Source: Ephemerocybe angulata (lineage: Eukaryota > Basidiomycota > Agaricomycetes > Agaricales > Psathyrellaceae). From it: a DNA stretch of 64,000 bases. Of the stretch, positions 31,092-41,559 are shown in pieces. The notes beneath the pieces were generated by a model. The model was not told the origin of the DNA. It worked only from the letters and a program-made list of their open reading frames with translations, and made no database searches. The stretch covers positions 2,046,001 to 2,110,000 of the forward strand of contig JAACJK010000163.1 in NCBI GenBank assembly GCA_013368325.1, in the 5' to 3' direction. Position numbers and translations under genes: made by a program. Positions within the stretch are counted from its first letter, which is position 1; every line of letters begins with the position of its first letter.

Positions 31092-32451
31092 ATGGCTACA
31101 CACACTCTCAACGCCAATGCATCGACAAGGACTGTGCCAAATACTTTGGAAGAGTGGCAGCGGCATAGATTTCGAATGTCGAATATACCGCTGGAGGACA
31201 TCGCAAACTCACTCAACGCGTCTCTGGACGAATACGTCGTGATGAAGACCCCTGTCCGAAACCGCTTTGCGGTGAGTTTCCTTGCTTAATGCATGGAATC
31301 TTTACAAATGTGCTTCCTGGACGCAGTTGTGCCACAGCAAGTCGAGAGCCCCCGTCCATATCTGTTACGCATTCCCGTGGAATTGGTCTACCAATCTAGA
31401 AACTGGCAACTATGTGCCACGCGCTCACGCGGGGACTCACGACTCCGACGATGGAAGCAATCTTACGAAGTGAGGAAGTTTCTGTAATCCTTTCATTTCT
31501 TCGTATCTAAATTTAGAGAACATGAGTAGATTCTCTACACCTGGCCCGGCCTGTGCAGTGTTATTTTCCCTTGATACAAGCCCCGAGAGTGGATCATCGA
31601 ATGCACATACATTGTTGTCGGTAAGTCAGAAAGGGCCACGGCGATGGAGGTCTTGCCTGACGAGGGCTTTCCAGATTATAGATGACGTCGCGGCGAGCGC
31701 GTGTCCTACGTTCAACGTGAACAACAAACCGAGGGAACGATTCCAGGACACAGACCTTGTGCCAATGGCAGCTAATAGACTATTCATGTCGTCTGCGTTA
31801 TTTGAGGCGGCAAGTCGCAAGAACACGAATGCGCAAGGGGAATATACGTCTGCGTACCCGCTACACCCATGGATAGTCAAGGCGACATCACCAAACAATA
31901 GACGCTGGATAGCCAATACTCGCAAAGTGGAGATGCTCGAATTTCATGAGGGTTCTCTTCGGCCCTTGGCGCAGTCTGATTGTCCTAAAATGGACGTCGG
32001 TGATCCCTGCTGGGTTCTATTCAAACTCATCTACGTCGAGAAGCCCGAAACTTGGATGACTGAGCTAATACCAATGGAGATCGTTCGGGTGTCACGAACC
32101 CGTTTAGAAGACAATTCCGAAGAATTGGCAGAAGACGATACGTATGAGTCTCTGTTGTCACTGTCGGATCCAAAGACGGTAACCGAGGGCGAGGAAGAAA
32201 CCGCTGATGAAATCGAAGATGATACAGTGGACATGGAGGTCGAAGAGCGGGGTGTAATTGGAGAAGGTGGTGCAAACGAAGGAACCGAGGGGCTTGACGG
32301 CTGGACAGATGTCAGTCAAGGATTGGATGACTTGCGTGGCGGCGGTGAAGGAATGAGTCAGTCCTCGTCCGATAACATAGACTTGGTCGGTGTCCGTCAG
32401 GAGACAGGTGGGCGAGCAAAGCGTGCGGCTAAAAGGAAAGGTGCTGTATAG
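31092..32451 (+). CDS. Putative nuclear protein, family X member 1
   Basis: Exon 1 is 31092-31271 (ATG; TLEEWQRHRFRMSNIPLEDI), followed by a 55-nt intron with a GTGAGT donor. Exon 2 starts at 31327 (LCHSKSRAPVHICYAF). The junction to exon 3 near 31470-31520 does not resolve in phase. Exon 3 ends at a perfect GTAAGT donor (31620), and the last exon is 31675-32451. The gene is a clear paralogue of 51683-52939: both have TLE(E/D)WQ...F, a TSPNN..WIAN segment, and a D.(C/M)WV.F(K/N) block ending in (M/V)(E/D)(I/L)VRV.R. After that core comes a long Glu/Asp-rich tail and a basic KRAAKRKG end resembling a nuclear localisation signal. No known domain. The exon 2-3 problem may mean a missed splice or early decay. 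Confidence 0.6.
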
Positions 32452-32740
32452 CGGCAGATTATATTTACCGTCGCAGTATTCGTAAGCCGATGGACGTGTT
32501 ATTGTAAGTAGAGGAGGTCTGGTAACATTTGTCGTGGATACTGGCTCGTGTTTTTTATTTAGCAAGCGGGTTACGTAAGAATACACAATATCAGGTGGTC
32601 AGAACGAGTGATGCGAAGGGAGTACCGGGAGCCATTGAGTCGACATTGGAGGGCGGCTATCAATGGCATTGAAGATGTGATGGTATTGGCCCTCCAAACG
32701 GACTGGGTAATTTGCTCTCGTTTCTCAATATCTGCACAGT

Positions 32741-33236
32741 TCATGTTGGGGTTGGGCACATCTGCCCCATCCCGCAGCGTGCCATCAACTGTTCGAATAT
32801 GGCGTCACGGCGTACCCAAGTAAACTTTAGATCATTGCAGGCATCCATGTATACGTAGGCCAGGGCCCGCCTTTCCGTGATACCTGCATTACGGTGGGCG
32901 GAGAAGGTTCGCTGCGGTACACCGGCCGTCTGCTGGGCACTCATTCGAAGCTCACGTTTGCGTTTTCGTTATGTAGTTTTTGTATCTCCCTAACTCGTAT
33001 CACCATTTCGTAAGCTGGGTTTCGCCAGCGGTCTTTTACAATTGCTAACTCGCCGTGGGCAATCAACCCCAGATGATGCCAAGGTGTTGGAAAAGACACC
33101 TTGTCGCTTCGGACGCTGGATATGGCGGCAGTCATTACCGACAAAGTTGTCGGTCCCCATGCGGGAGCGCGCTAGGTATCAGCGTCCCACATGGTCATCC
33201 CGTAGTTCCTGAAATGCCTCTGGCGAAAACCCGCTG
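32741..33236 (-). CDS. Unidentified multi-exon coding region, incomplete model
   Basis: One piece reads NPAYEMVIRVREIQKLHNEN and ends at a GTGAGC donor near 32957. Another (RRALAYVYMDACNDLKF) follows a TGCAG acceptor near 32892 but in a different phase. The composition is protein-like. I cannot name it, and a decayed gene is equally likely. Confidence 0.28.
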
Positions 33237-33319
33237 AGAATGGAGTGTCATTATTATTGATGCTCGATAATAAAAGTATCCGGAACGCTAAGAGGAAGGT
33301 GCGACAATAGTGCTACAAT

Positions 33320-34284
33320 CTAAAAAGCGGATCCCGAAGCGAACTTGTACATCCGACCGCGGAGGGGAATGGCTGCATCGCAATCGTCAGTCGCCCTTAA
33401 GCCAGGAAAAAAAGTATCAGCCTTTACACCGTCCTGATGGACGGATGGCGTGGGATCGTTGGTCGGATGACGTGCCGTGTCAGTCGGCCCAGGTCCCACA
33501 GGCTGGGTTATGATGCTGGTGTCGATGGGTTGCTGTAAAGAGTTGATGGGTACGGACATTTCGGTTTGTGGGTTTCCAGTGCTTACAGCTTCCGTTACTA
33601 CCTCGGTCATGGACTTTGAATCTTGTGCGCCTGTGTTGTGGTGTGACAACATAATCGGTGAGTATCGGGGATATTGGGGGCGGTACTGATGGAAGTCCGA
33701 GGTGATGGTGACTTCGAAATTGGCTAGAACGTGTGCGTCCACGTTGAGGTTCCAATCTAGGTAATTGCACATTTCCCGTTCCATTCGATTCAGTTGCTTA
33801 AGGGTGAACATGTTCCTGCTGACAAGACGCCATGACTCGTTCGAGAATGTGTGGTCGCAAAAGACTTTGGAGGAGATCATGAAGGCTGTGATAAATAGTC
33901 GGTGGCCGTCGTTCCCCGCAGTAGTGGGGAATTTAAACTTCAATCGTTGAAGTAGAATAAGGGAAGCAAATGTAATGGGCGGGGCAAGGTTTGTACGTCG
34001 GAGGGTGTACGCGATGAAGTGGTCCAGACGCGACTGTAAACGTCGATCCCGCGCGGGAGCTACTGGGCAGGCAAAGAGATGCGTAATAAACCGTGCGCAT
34101 ATTCTTGCCAATGGTTCAGGACTATCGAAAGGGTCGTGCGTGGCGTCCGAAGTCTGTATCAGTCATTAGTAGAAGCAAGCTGCAGAAAGTCTTCAGAGTC
34201 GACACTCACATTAGGCTTCGTTTGAGACGGGGGTGGGGTTCCAACGACCTTCGTTGCCGGCGGATTAGATGCGGCGACATCCAT
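33320..34284 (-). CDS. PCL-type G1 cyclin
   Basis: Two exons, 34284-34210 and 34153-33320, are joined by a 56-nt intron (GTGAGT donor, CTAATGAC branch, GATACAG acceptor, phase 0), giving 302 residues. Residues about 40-160 form a cyclin box of the Pcl1/Pcl2 class: LARICARFITHLF, RLDHFIAYTLRRTNL, ASLILLQRLKFKFP, HRLFITAFMISSKVFCD, NRMEREMCNYLDWNLNVD. In yeast such cyclins bind the Pho85 kinase and act in G1, polarity and nutrient signalling. The C-terminal 130 residues are Ser/Thr/Pro-rich and likely disordered, as in relatives. All box segments are intact, and this is the most clearly conserved cellular gene in the window. Confidence 0.85.
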
Positions 34285-35120
34285 GTTTCGTGGCTTGTGT
34301 GAGCAGTTGCTTGTACTTTTTTCTCCTAAGTGCCTTCGAGGGGACTATGTATTCCTTTTCGCTCCTTGCGACGACGTCGGCCTTGGCGGTTTCGGTCTCG
34401 AGCTTAGCCTATCTCGTACGGTCCCTAAGGGAAGTACGCCACTTGTATATTTACGTTACTCTTGGCAGTCTCCTGGACGTGGGGTAGATAGGCGTAGGTT
34501 ACGGAACGAGGAAAGGTGTCTTCTGTTGCCGTACCGGGTACTGCGCCTTGGGTATTACCACATCCTCAGAGACTGGTATATGTCGCCCTAGATTGTTGAA
34601 CAAATGCATATGACATACGTACTAGGGATGGCCGGTAGATCTGATGTACCATGTTACGAGTCCGACGTTGCGAAGGATTCGTTTTGTAGTGTCCGAAAAC
34701 TTGTCGTTTGTGATCCTATCAGTGATATGTGCACGGGCCATTCTACCGCACGTCGATTTGAGCCCCTCAGGTCCATCATTACTGCGCGTGGAACACCCAA
34801 CTCTCTCCCCCCCGTTGATTCAACGTCTCGTGTCCCATCATTCTGGGCACGGACTACTATCTAGCCTCACACCGAATGAGCCACAGAGCACGAGATCACC
34901 GGTCATAATCTCTGTCGTATCACACAGATATCTACAACAGCCAAAGTCAGAATGGGGCGGACGCCAGACGGGGTTCAGCGGTGAGTACTGAGCACCCGAA
35001 AGTTGGACTTGGAATGTTAGGGACCGTCATTCATTCAGCGTGGTTATATCGTACGCAAGGATGCATACGTAGTAAAGACTTGTAGATGTAGACGACGCGA
35101 GCCAAATTCCCGACGCCTGA
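34285..35120. other. No convincing gene; cyclin promoter region
   Basis: Upstream sequence of the minus-strand cyclin gene. Plus-strand frames of 72-115 codons (34269-34991) have no recognisable content and overlap one another. Confidence 0.4.
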
Positions 35121-36260
35121 TGCGAATGGTTGGAGCTAGTTGAATGTAACAGGCTGCCCATTCGACGGGGATGGTGCAGACGGAAACCTGGCGTGGGGAT
35201 GGGGCATCACCGTACTATTGGATGGGGTACCGGGTGTACAAGTTGGAGGATGGGGGCGTTGGAGGTAGTGGGGAAGATTCCGCCGACAGAGGGTAGAACG
35301 ACAGTGCGCGTCGGGGTAGTGGGCCCAGGGGACGTGCCGATATCGTCCAGCGCATGGAGCGGCGACGCTCGTGCGCGGATCAGAGCGAGTGGGGCTCCCG
35401 GCTGCGAATGGCTCGTACTGGACGTCCATGCCAGGATTGGCACACCGGGTGTGGAGGAGGTCAGGGGCCGGGGCGATGGATGTCAAGGGCCGCCTCGTCG
35501 CTGCCCGCCATGCGCTTGAACCGTTTCGCCGCCGTTTGCTTCAGCGTCGGGTTCGTCTCCACGTCCTTTTTTTACCTGCACGTAGATTTCGAACAGGTCC
35601 TCGAACGCGTGGGCTTCCATCGCGGTAAGGCCGAACTGGAAGGCTGTTAGCGTCAGGGCACTTGAAAGTCGAAAACACGCGCCTGCGTTCCCGGTCGCCG
35701 AGGCAGCTCATGGAGATCATGTCCTAGCAAGAGACCCTGTGATATGCATAGGTTGGGAGGAACGTGCTGGTGATCATTCAGCGCAAATGCCTGACAGGAA
35801 GCTACTGGCGATGTTGGGGGGGAACACTCGACAATGCCGTTTTGGCTTGTGCCGACCTTCGCGCTTCGCGGCGGCGTCTTCGATGATGCCGGGAAGCTTG
35901 GTGCGTGTCACGACTTACTTTAGTCCGCCCGCTGGGGTGGGACCACACAAATTAAATCGGGAATGGAGAAAGGCCTTGTCGGCCACAGTGCTCTCGATGT
36001 AATCATCCGGGTGAACTGCACCGGCGTCAACGATATGGACTTGAATCAGAACATTCGCGACACACCTCGTCAATGACGTTCTGAACGACCTCGTTGGCAT
36101 TTCCAGGAGGCTGAATCAAGGCAGTGCAATCGTAGTGTCCTCCCCCTTCTTCCCGTAGTCGACATCGTTGTACACCTTCACGAGGTCGAGCACGAGAGCG
36201 TCGGGGAGCATCTGAGACATGGCCACGCGGAAAAAGTTTGTGGGCCTAGCGTGAAGGGAA
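35121..36260 (-). pseudogene. Decayed coding sequence, unidentified
   Basis: On the minus strand several protein-like pieces follow one another in different frames: MSQMLPDALVLDLVKVYNDV (about 36225), TTIALIQPPGNANEVVQNVI, HIVDAGAVHPDDYIES, GIIEDAAAKREGR and a Pro/Ser/Thr-rich part (35443-35207). The frame changes without splice signals between most of them, so this looks like a gene broken by small indels. I cannot name the family. It abuts the 5' side of the Ngaro-type element. Confidence 0.33.
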
Positions 36261-36456
36261 GAATGAGCGTAGGGTTAGGGTGACGTCTATGGATCAGCGG
36301 AGGCAGTCGGTGAACATCACGCTTCTTGTTCACCGACCACCACCACCCGCTGGCGTCGTAGAGCCCTTCAGTCTCTGGAGGCCTCTTGTTTTCTTTTATT
36401 TTCTTCTCCAATACACGCGTACCTCTACACACCTCTCCGAGAACGTCACAGCTAAG

Positions 36457-38415
36457 ATGCCACGTATCACCCGAGACCCCAACTTGGAAGAGATGCCGGA
36501 CTTCGACTCCGACGACTTCAGAACCGCTTTCGAGGCTCTAGTCACTGAGGGCAACACCTTAGAAGCGATCATTCAACGCAGCAAGGACGCCTGGACAGCG
36601 AGCCACCAGAAGAAGCTAGATGCGTGGCAGGCTCAAGTAGCAGAAGACGCGGCGGAGGAGCAGCAGCTCGAGGCGGAGCGGGAAAGAGAGGAACAGGAAC
36701 GAGCGGCGGCGCAAGAGGAGCAGAGGCGGCTAGAAAGGGCAGAGAAGGACAAGAAAAAGCCCAAGGTCAAGGCTTTCGTCGCCAACAAGCCGGTCAACAA
36801 CTTTGCGGTGATACGGGCCTCCCAGTATGCCCTCAACAAGGTCAAGAACCTCGAGTACGTCGAACTGTGGTACTGGACACCCGACGGCTGCGCAGACGCC
36901 GCCATCCAAGACCGCACCGTCTCGAGCACCGTATTGGCATTGACCAGTGACGACGGCGCGGGGCGAGCACTCTTTACCCCGGCTGCGGCGCACAAGGGTT
37001 CAACGAAGGCGGTCGCAGACGAGAAGATCTCGTGGCGCGACATGTCCATCGCGAAGACAGGGCTCCTCCAGAGCATGAGGGCAGAAGAGAACTGGCCGGA
37101 GGAGCACGTAGTCGCCCTCGGCTCCTTCTTCCTCGAGCTGGACTGTCACGAGCTGAGACGCCGTGATTACGGGGAGGAGGCTCTACTTCAGTACCAGGCA
37201 GAAGTGCGCAGGGAATGGCAAGAGCAGCTTCGAAGCACGGACGACACGGTCGAGCCATTCGACATCGGCATCATCAACGAGACACGCCTAGGGCGGATAT
37301 ACGACAAACTGCTTACCCAGAAGCAGGCATCGGGGCTAGCACGGTGAGTCGTCACTGCAGCCACACCCTTCCACAGTACTGACGATTAACTGCCCCTCGC
37401 TCTCCCCCAACATGGCACATACAACACTCGACACACCTTCGCATCACACCGCTTCGCATCACACTGCTTCGCATCATACCGCTTCATGGTACAACCTACC
37501 GACTGCACCATGCTTCATTTTGGCTTCACGCACGCACGGCGCTGCGCTCGCTGGCGCCGTTACCGCTTCATTTCGGACAACGGCTCACGATCACACCTTT
37601 CATTTGATAAAACGGCTCGAATTTTCGTCGGACACGACCGTCTGTTCATGTCCCGCTTATACGGTATTGATAACATTTTCTCTTCTAACGTGAACGCCCT
37701 TGGCTACTCAATAACTACCGGACACTTCGACTTCCTATTGATACGTTCCCAATTCACACCCTTTTCATTTCTTTATTTACATCGTTGGACAACAATACAC
37801 CGTACCATCTCGACGTTTCCCCCTGCGGTTTCCCCCTACGTACAAACGATAACGCACATACTTACTGTACATTGCATCATACATACATCTATTTACATCT
37901 CTGACCTGCTTCCGCTTCCGCTTCACAGGCTCGAGGAAAGACTGGCGCAGTCTCTCGCATTGTCCACACCACGGAAGACGCCGCACGCATCACATAAGAG
38001 AGGTCGCTCGCCGTCGCCCACTCCAACGAACTCCGTGCGCAGGCGCGAGAAGTCGAGTCAGGGGCAGAGGCGCCGATCCAGATCCCCACGGCAGCCAAAG
38101 CGTCAAAAGTCAGAAGGCCATTTTGGCCAGGGTGCAGGCGCAGCGACCCCACTCTCGGCCTGCACCCTTTGCCTCGGTCGCTTCCCCCACAACGTCTACA
38201 CCTGCACCTCCAAGACTCTATGGGACGGATCACCAGCACGGTGCCGGAAGAACGAGAAAAATCGATTACAGGATCCCACAGGCAAGATCCTCTGCTCAAA
38301 CTGGCAGACGGAGAACGGGTGCAGCGACTCCACACACGACGACAAGCACGAGTGCTCCGGATGTGGAAAGAAGGATCACGGGGCTCAAGGCTGCCCTCGA
38401 GGCGAGAAAGCGTAG
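36457..38415 (+). CDS. Gag-like protein of the Ngaro-type element, spliced
   Basis: The first exon (36457-37343) encodes 295 residues with a charged coiled-coil (EAEREREEQERAAAQEEQ) and a globular part (YVELWYWTPDGCADAA). It ends at a consensus GTGAGT donor. An intron of 585 nt ends with a pyrimidine-rich tract and CACAG. The second exon (37929-38415) continues in phase. Without splicing the frame stops at once (TGA at 37345). Exon 2 carries a basic Arg/Ser-rich region and a Cys-rich end: CTLCLGRFPHNVYTC, CSNWQTENGC, and a zinc-knuckle-like CSGCGKKDHGAQGC. Such proteins bind element RNA and nucleic acid. The joined product is about 457 residues. Confidence 0.75.
37441..37488 (+). repeat. 15-bp tandem repeat inside the gag intron
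   Basis: Three units of roughly CATCACACCGCTTCG in tandem, with one or two changes, lie within the proposed gag intron. Confidence 0.8.
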
Positions 38416-40393
38416 AGCAATCTCGCCGTACATCCCGGAGGAGTGGGGAAGGCAACTCCGGGCGGCAGGAATGGAGGAGGAGGCAGCATTCATCACGAAG
38501 GGCTTGCTGGAAGGCTTCTGGGCCGGCATCCCCCCAATCAAACAAACGTTCACACCACCAAATCGTAGCTCGGTCTCGGAATTCGGAGAGGCGTTTAACG
38601 CACTGGTTCAAGCGGAGCTCGACAAGGGCCGCTACCTGGGGCCGTTCACGAGAGCGGAAGTGGAGGAATTGCTGGGACCGTTTCAATCATCACCGAGCGG
38701 CATCATACCTAAACCGGGGAGGCAGGACAAATATCGCCTCATTCAGAACCTGTCGTACCCGCACAGAACCAGCATCGAAAGCGCCGTGGTGTCCATTAAC
38801 CAGCAGATCAACTCCAACGACTTCCCGTGCACCTGGGGCACATTCCTCACCATCGCACTCCTCATCGCAAGATTACCAGCCGGTTCCCAAGCAGCAGTGC
38901 GTGATGTCAAAGAGGCGTACCGCACCGTTCCGTTACACCATTCGCAGTGGCCGGGCATCGTCATCAGACTGGGGGAGGACTCGTTCGCCGTGGACACGTG
39001 CGATTGCTTTGGCCTTGCAGCAGGGGCGGGGGTGTACAGACGGATTGCAGACACGGGGGCAATGCTCCTTCGGAGGCAGGGCATGGGCCCGATCTCGAAA
39101 TGGGTCGATGATCACATTTTCATCCGAATCAGACGCGATGCAGCACACGAGTATAATCAGCAGAGAGAGCAGTGGGCAACAGAGATACGAGAAAGCGGAG
39201 GAAAGCAGCAAGACGGGGGGAGAATCTGGTACAAAGGTGCTATCCAGCCGGATGGACAGCCAGAAGAGTTTGATGAGGATTGCACGTCTCCCATCACGGT
39301 ACAAGGCGACGGAATCGAGCAGATGGGCGACGACAAGCTATACACGTACAGCATGCGGGATATCGACGAGGCGAGTGAGCGGTTGGGGATTGTATGGGAG
39401 TCGGAGAAGGACATCTCCTTTCGTTCGACGGTCCCTTTCGCGGGGTTCCTATGGAACCTCGAAGCTCGGTCAGTCACCATCACGGACGCCAAACGAGAGA
39501 AATACAGGACAGCGATCTCAGAATGGAAAAGGAGCACCGTGCATTCGCTCGACGATGCCCAGCAGCTGTATGGGAAGCTTCTACACATCTGCCATGTCAT
39601 TCCAGAGGGACGCGCTTACCTCACCAGCTTGGAGACCTTCATGGGGGTCTTCGGTAACCGTCCTTTCATGCCACGTACCCCTCCTCGACACACGGAAAGC
39701 GACCTGGACTGGTGGACAGAACAACTTACCACAGGCAGCCTCACGCGAGTCCTACGACCTCCCCAGCCAATCGTCGACACACGGGCATTCTCGGACGCAA
39801 GCTCAGAAGTGGGCATCGGAATCGTCATCGACGAGAGGTGGCGAGCATGGCGGCTACTCCCAGGATGGAAGGCAGAGCGGCGGGACATTGGTTGGGCCGA
39901 GGCAGTCGGTTTTCTCTTTCTCGTCACTACCATTCTGGAACTCTGGAAAGAGCGGGCACGGGGAGTCCATTTCAGGGTCTTCAGCGACAACAACGGGGTG
40001 GTGGAAGGCTGGTGGAGAGGAAGGAGCAGGAACTGGCCGACCAACAACATCTTCAGGCGCATACACCAAGCCTCGACAGACGCCGACGCAACCTTCCACA
40101 CTCGCTATGTCACTAGTGAAGAGAACCCGGCCGACGACCCATCGCGAGGAATTTACGGACCCATCGACCTCCTCCTACCACGAATCCCAATTCCAACAGA
40201 GCTCGAGAAGTACGTCGTCGACTTCGACGAGCCTCACACGGCGACTGAGCTCCGCCTTCTACGCGAAGGACGGTCACCGCAGCCGGTGGCAAAAGGACCA
40301 GGAAACATCAACTACCGCGCCCCAACCACAGGCATTGGCGAGAACGAGGGCTTCGACTATTGGAGTCACGCGGCGCAACACGAGCACGACTAG
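38123..40393 (+). CDS. Reverse transcriptase and RNase H of the Ngaro-type element
   Basis: A 756-codon frame overlaps the end of gag in another frame. The first ATG is at 38471 (MEEEAAF), so translation may use frameshifting or this ATG. Counting from 38123, reverse transcriptase motifs are YRLIQNLSYP (about 204-213), RDVKEAYR with the first catalytic Asp (D261), and WVDD (327-330), replacing the YxDD box. RNase H follows with FSDASS (D557), WAEAVG (E592) and FSDNNG (D621), ending in an ENPADDPSRG segment. All key acidic residues are present, so the domain pair could be active. It would copy element RNA into DNA. Confidence 0.82.
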   Translation: MARVQAQRPHSRPAPFASVASPTTSTPAPPRLYGTDHQHGAGRTRKIDYRIPQARSSAQTGRRRTGAATPHTTTSTSAPDVERRITGLKAALEARKRRAISPYIPEEWGRQLRAAGMEEEAAFITKGLLEGFWAGIPPIKQTFTPPNRSSVSEFGEAFNALVQAELDKGRYLGPFTRAEVEELLGPFQSSPSGIIPKPGRQDKYRLIQNLSYPHRTSIESAVVSINQQINSNDFPCTWGTFLTIALLIARLPAGSQAAVRDVKEAYRTVPLHHSQWPGIVIRLGEDSFAVDTCDCFGLAAGAGVYRRIADTGAMLLRRQGMGPISKWVDDHIFIRIRRDAAHEYNQQREQWATEIRESGGKQQDGGRIWYKGAIQPDGQPEEFDEDCTSPITVQGDGIEQMGDDKLYTYSMRDIDEASERLGIVWESEKDISFRSTVPFAGFLWNLEARSVTITDAKREKYRTAISEWKRSTVHSLDDAQQLYGKLLHICHVIPEGRAYLTSLETFMGVFGNRPFMPRTPPRHTESDLDWWTEQLTTGSLTRVLRPPQPIVDTRAFSDASSEVGIGIVIDERWRAWRLLPGWKAERRDIGWAEAVGFLFLVTTILELWKERARGVHFRVFSDNNGVVEGWWRGRSRNWPTNNIFRRIHQASTDADATFHTRYVTSEENPADDPSRGIYGPIDLLLPRIPIPTELEKYVVDFDEPHTATELRLLREGRSPQPVAKGPGNINYRAPTTGIGENEGFDYWSHAAQHEHD

Positions 40394-41348
40394 GCAGGGT
40401 CCGCAGGGAGGGCAGCGTCGGTACCGCCCAGCAGCGGCGATAAGCACATCTCGTCTCAGGCCAAGTGGCATTGCAGCGAGGGACAGGCTGCGCCGGTGGA
40501 CGCCCATTGGAGCACGGAACACCTTGGACGAACACGGCAGACCCACCAATCTCACGGGGAAGGATCTTGACCAAATTCTGTCAGTGCTCGAGAAGGCGTG
40601 GGCGGAAGGGACGAGGGAGGTATATGGATCAGGTCTACTCACCTTCCATATCTTCTGTGACAGCCGGGGAATAGCAGAACAGCAGAGGGCACCGGCACCA
40701 TCCATCGTCGTTGCGGCATTCATCTCGGACTTGGCAGGCGTGTACGCAGCCTCCACAATTAGGAACTACGTCTTTGGAGTGAGGGCATGGCACGTCCTCC
40801 ACGGATTGAGGTGGGAGATGAATGAAAGCGAGATAGAGGGATTGCTGAAGGCGGCGAGCACCATGGCTCCACCGCCGAAGAAGAAGCGCCAGCCGTACAC
40901 GGTGGATTACATCAGCGCCCTTCGGTGCGGACTCGATCTCGCAACAGACCCCCTGCACATCGCTGTCTTCGCATGTCTCACAACTACCTTCTACACGGCG
41001 GCGCGCCTCGGCGAATTCACAGTCAAGACTCTCAGTGGCCCGAAGTCGTTCAAGCCCACGGAGCACATCACGCCAGCCGACGTCCGGGTCGAGGTCGACG
41101 ACAAGGGCCTCCGGTCCACAGTGTTCAAACTCCCATGGACAAAGGCTAGTGCGACGGGGGAGGAGGTGTCATGGTCAGCGCAAGATGGCGACACTGAACC
41201 GCCTGACGGCGAGTTACCCGTATACTCCATCTGCATTGCTAACACTTCTTCTTCTTCCTCTAGTTCACATCGGATGCCGCACTCTTGCTCGGACATCCGA
41301 TCTCGTGAACGACGGCCAGCGACAAGCCATAGACTAGAACGCATGTAA
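40394..41348 (+). pseudogene. Tyrosine recombinase of the Ngaro-type element, C-terminally truncated
   Basis: The frame after the RNase H stop encodes the N-terminal SAM-like part (LTGKDLDQILSVLEKAW, YGSGLLTFHIFCD, STIRNYVFGVRAWH). The first catalytic block follows (TTFYTAARLGEF, with the active-site Arg). A family member should continue for about 150 more residues to the HxxR and Tyr motifs; instead the frame runs into a serine run and stops at 41346. An intron-like stretch (41220-41263, GTATAC to CTCTAG) does not restore the missing part. This frame also stays open through the whole RT region (from 38169), but that upstream part is Arg/Ser/Thr-rich shadow. Confidence 0.65.
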
Positions 41349-41536
41349 AAGAGCCCGTCTCGGGAACTTTTGGGAGAGAACGGAAGCTGCAGAACGACTG
41401 GTATTCGTCAGGTTGAACATGAGCAAGTGCGGAGTGCCAGGCTGGCACGAAGCGCGATGTCACATGCCTCGGAAGTATCCGAGATGCCGCATATGCCGGT
41501 CGGCGATCCCTGAACTTGCGGGGAAATCCCGATGGG

Positions 41537-41555
41537 TTTTTTTTTTTTTTTTTTT
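41537..41555 (+). repeat. Poly-T run (19)
   Basis: Nineteen T in a row, about 190 bp past the recombinase stop. It might mark a retroelement end or be a simple microsatellite. Confidence 0.85.
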
Positions 41556-41559
41556 GAGT

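Larger units (their letters stand above)
36457..41348 (+). mobile_element. Ngaro/DIRS-type tyrosine-recombinase retroelement
   Basis: Gag-like, reverse transcriptase/RNase H and tyrosine recombinase regions follow one another on the plus strand, the gene order of Ngaro/DIRS elements. No DIRS-type methyltransferase domain was seen, which favours the Ngaro type. These elements integrate by a recombinase rather than an integrase and have split direct or inverted terminal repeats. I did not find such repeats in 35.1-36.4 or 41.3-42.4 kb, so the ends given are only those of the coding part. The recombinase is truncated, so this copy is probably not autonomous. Confidence 0.8.

Noticed and set aside
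37441..37488. Possible CRISPR-like repeat
   Set aside because: Three contiguous 15-bp units without spacers, inside an intron of a fungal retroelement; a simple tandem repeat.
37889..38686. 265-codon minus-strand ORF opposite gag and RT
   Set aside because: Shadow of the retroelement coding frames on the plus strand.
38169..40393. Reading the 1059-codon frame as one protein
   Set aside because: Its first 740 codons overlap a clear RT/RNase H frame and have shadow-like Arg/Ser/Thr composition; only the recombinase part has recognisable motifs.
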